Shown here in pieces: positions 63,220-64,000 of a stretch of DNA of 64,000 nt (positions are counted from its first letter, which is position 1; each line of letters starts with the position of its first letter). This DNA is from JABAAE01 sp905480545. Its GTDB lineage: Bacteria; Planctomycetota; Planctomycetia; Pirellulales; Pirellulaceae. Below the pieces are notes generated by a model. It did not search any database, was not told where the DNA came from, and worked only from the letters and a program-made list of their open reading frames with translations. Made by a program: the position numbers and the translations under genes. Location of the stretch: positions 868,001-932,000 of the forward strand of contig CALSOR010000002.1 in NCBI GenBank assembly GCA_943788025.1. The letters are read 5' to 3'.

Positions 63220-64000
63220 ATGAATGTTGTTAAGCCTATCGCATTGTCTTTCTATTTATTCGTTTTCGCCGTTTGTTCTGTATCAGATCTTCCGGCACAG
63301 CAAGTTTCTCCGGCGACCAATCAGTCGGTACCCAAATCCGATGATTCGCAGATCGGACCAGCTAAAAAAGCAACCAAGCAAATCGACACGTCTTCAATGA
63401 AGAAGTTTGAGGGCCTGTTCGACTTTTTTTGGGACGAAGACGAAGGCAAAATCTGGTTGAAGATTCGTAAATTCGATCAGCCATTCATATACGTTTCTTC
63501 ACTTGCGACTGGACTGGGTTCCAATCCGGTCGGTTTGGATCGAGGGCAGTTGGGCTCGACGCGAATGGTTCGGTTTCACCGAGTTGGACCGCGCGTTTTC
63601 TTGCAGCAGGATAATCTGAAATTCCGGGCGAATACGGATAACGAATCGGAGCGCAAAGCCGTACGTGACTCGTTTGCTTCTTCGATCATCTGGTCCGGCA
63701 AATTAGAAACTTCGAAAGACAACAATGTGCTGGTGGATATTACCAGTTTGCTTGTTCGTGACGCCCACGGCTGCGTTCGCACGCTTTCGCGCAGCGATCA
63801 AGGGACTTTCAAATTCGATAAAGATCGTTCTTACGTCTTTTTGCCGCGAACCAGATCCTTTCCTAACAATAGCGAATTTGAAGCCGCGATTACATTGACA
63901 TCCAGCTCCCCTGGACCGCTTGTCCGTCGCACGTCAGCAAGTGGGAATGAAATCACCCTTCGTCAACACCATTCGTTTGTTAAATTACCAGGCGATGGTT
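63220..64000 (+). CDS. Zinc-dependent metalloprotease (DUF5117-type N-terminus), 3' partial
   Basis: ATG 63220 opens a frame that runs to the end of the window (260 codons), so the C-terminus is missing. Signal peptide IALSFYLFVFAVCSVSD. Then KFEGLFDFFWDEDEGKIWLKI, FIYVSSLATGLGSNPVGLDRG and TRMVRFHRVGPRVFLQQDN match the N-terminal DUF5117 region found before the HExxH zinc protease domain in large planctomycete and Bacteroidetes proteins. The catalytic part is beyond the window. Probably periplasmic or outer-membrane-facing. Confidence 0.85.
   Translation, partial: MNVVKPIALSFYLFVFAVCSVSDLPAQQVSPATNQSVPKSDDSQIGPAKKATKQIDTSSMKKFEGLFDFFWDEDEGKIWLKIRKFDQPFIYVSSLATGLGSNPVGLDRGQLGSTRMVRFHRVGPRVFLQQDNLKFRANTDNESERKAVRDSFASSIIWSGKLETSKDNNVLVDITSLLVRDAHGCVRTLSRSDQGTFKFDKDRSYVFLPRTRSFPNNSEFEAAITLTSSSPGPLVRRTSASGNEITLRQHHSFVKLPGDG

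Overview
The window looks like a planctomycete chromosome, probably a marine Pirellulaceae-type member of the Pirellulales. This is inferred from gene content: many exported proteins of unknown function, Hanks-type kinases with C-terminal membrane segments, very large secreted beta-propeller and MG-like proteins, sugar-phosphate isomerase/epimerase paralogues, a CehA-like protein, and an rsmH locus without the usual fts neighbours. Coding density is moderate, both strands are used, GC is below 50% by eye, and Shine-Dalgarno motifs are mostly weak. I saw no tRNA, rRNA, CRISPR array or transposase.

Layout. 1-4 kb: the origin-type cluster dnaN (5' cut) - dciA-like - gyrB, with no recF. 4-7 kb: a REP-like hairpin, a 16-bp tandem repeat, a degenerate retropepsin-like gene, a cupin, a TAT-exported glycosylasparaginase and a frameshifted Cdd1-like pseudogene. 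7-16.8 kb: pyrF, an exported coiled-coil protein, a membrane pseudokinase, argC, argJ and mgtE. 17-24.2 kb: a DUF1598-like exported protein, a CehA-like protein with altered metal ligands, a zinc phospholipase-like/helix-hairpin-helix fusion and an FAD oxidoreductase. 24.4-32.5 kb (minus strand): a 1634-aa exported beta-propeller protein, rsmH, a membrane LysM protein and ung. 33-37.8 kb: an HU protein with a strong RBS and terminator, then a shrunken flavoprotein-like gene, astD and two sugar-phosphate isomerase/epimerases. 38-45.7 kb: a Ser/Thr kinase overlapping a D-hydroxyacid dehydrogenase gene, comF, an LptF/LptG permease, an iodotyrosine deiodinase-like nitroreductase and a HEAT/beta-propeller exported protein.

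45.7-51 kb is the most coherent metabolic block. The betaine-lipid genes btaA-btaB are followed on the same strand by a sulfite-oxidase-like molybdoenzyme and a sulfotransferase. A glucosyl-3-phosphoglycerate synthase-like glycosyltransferase is divergent from them. 51-64 kb: an unknown protein with a C-terminal zinc ribbon, a 2148-aa exported protein with its own terminator, an exported prenyltransferase/squalene-cyclase-like repeat protein, a groES without groEL, a coiled-coil protein, and the start of a zinc metalloprotease cut by the window end.

A recurring theme is enzyme folds that have lost catalytic residues (pseudokinase, CehA-like, retropepsin-like). Several genes also appear frameshifted or lack a normal start (Cdd1-like, sulfotransferase, the ORF after groES). 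These are either true decay or small indels in the assembly.
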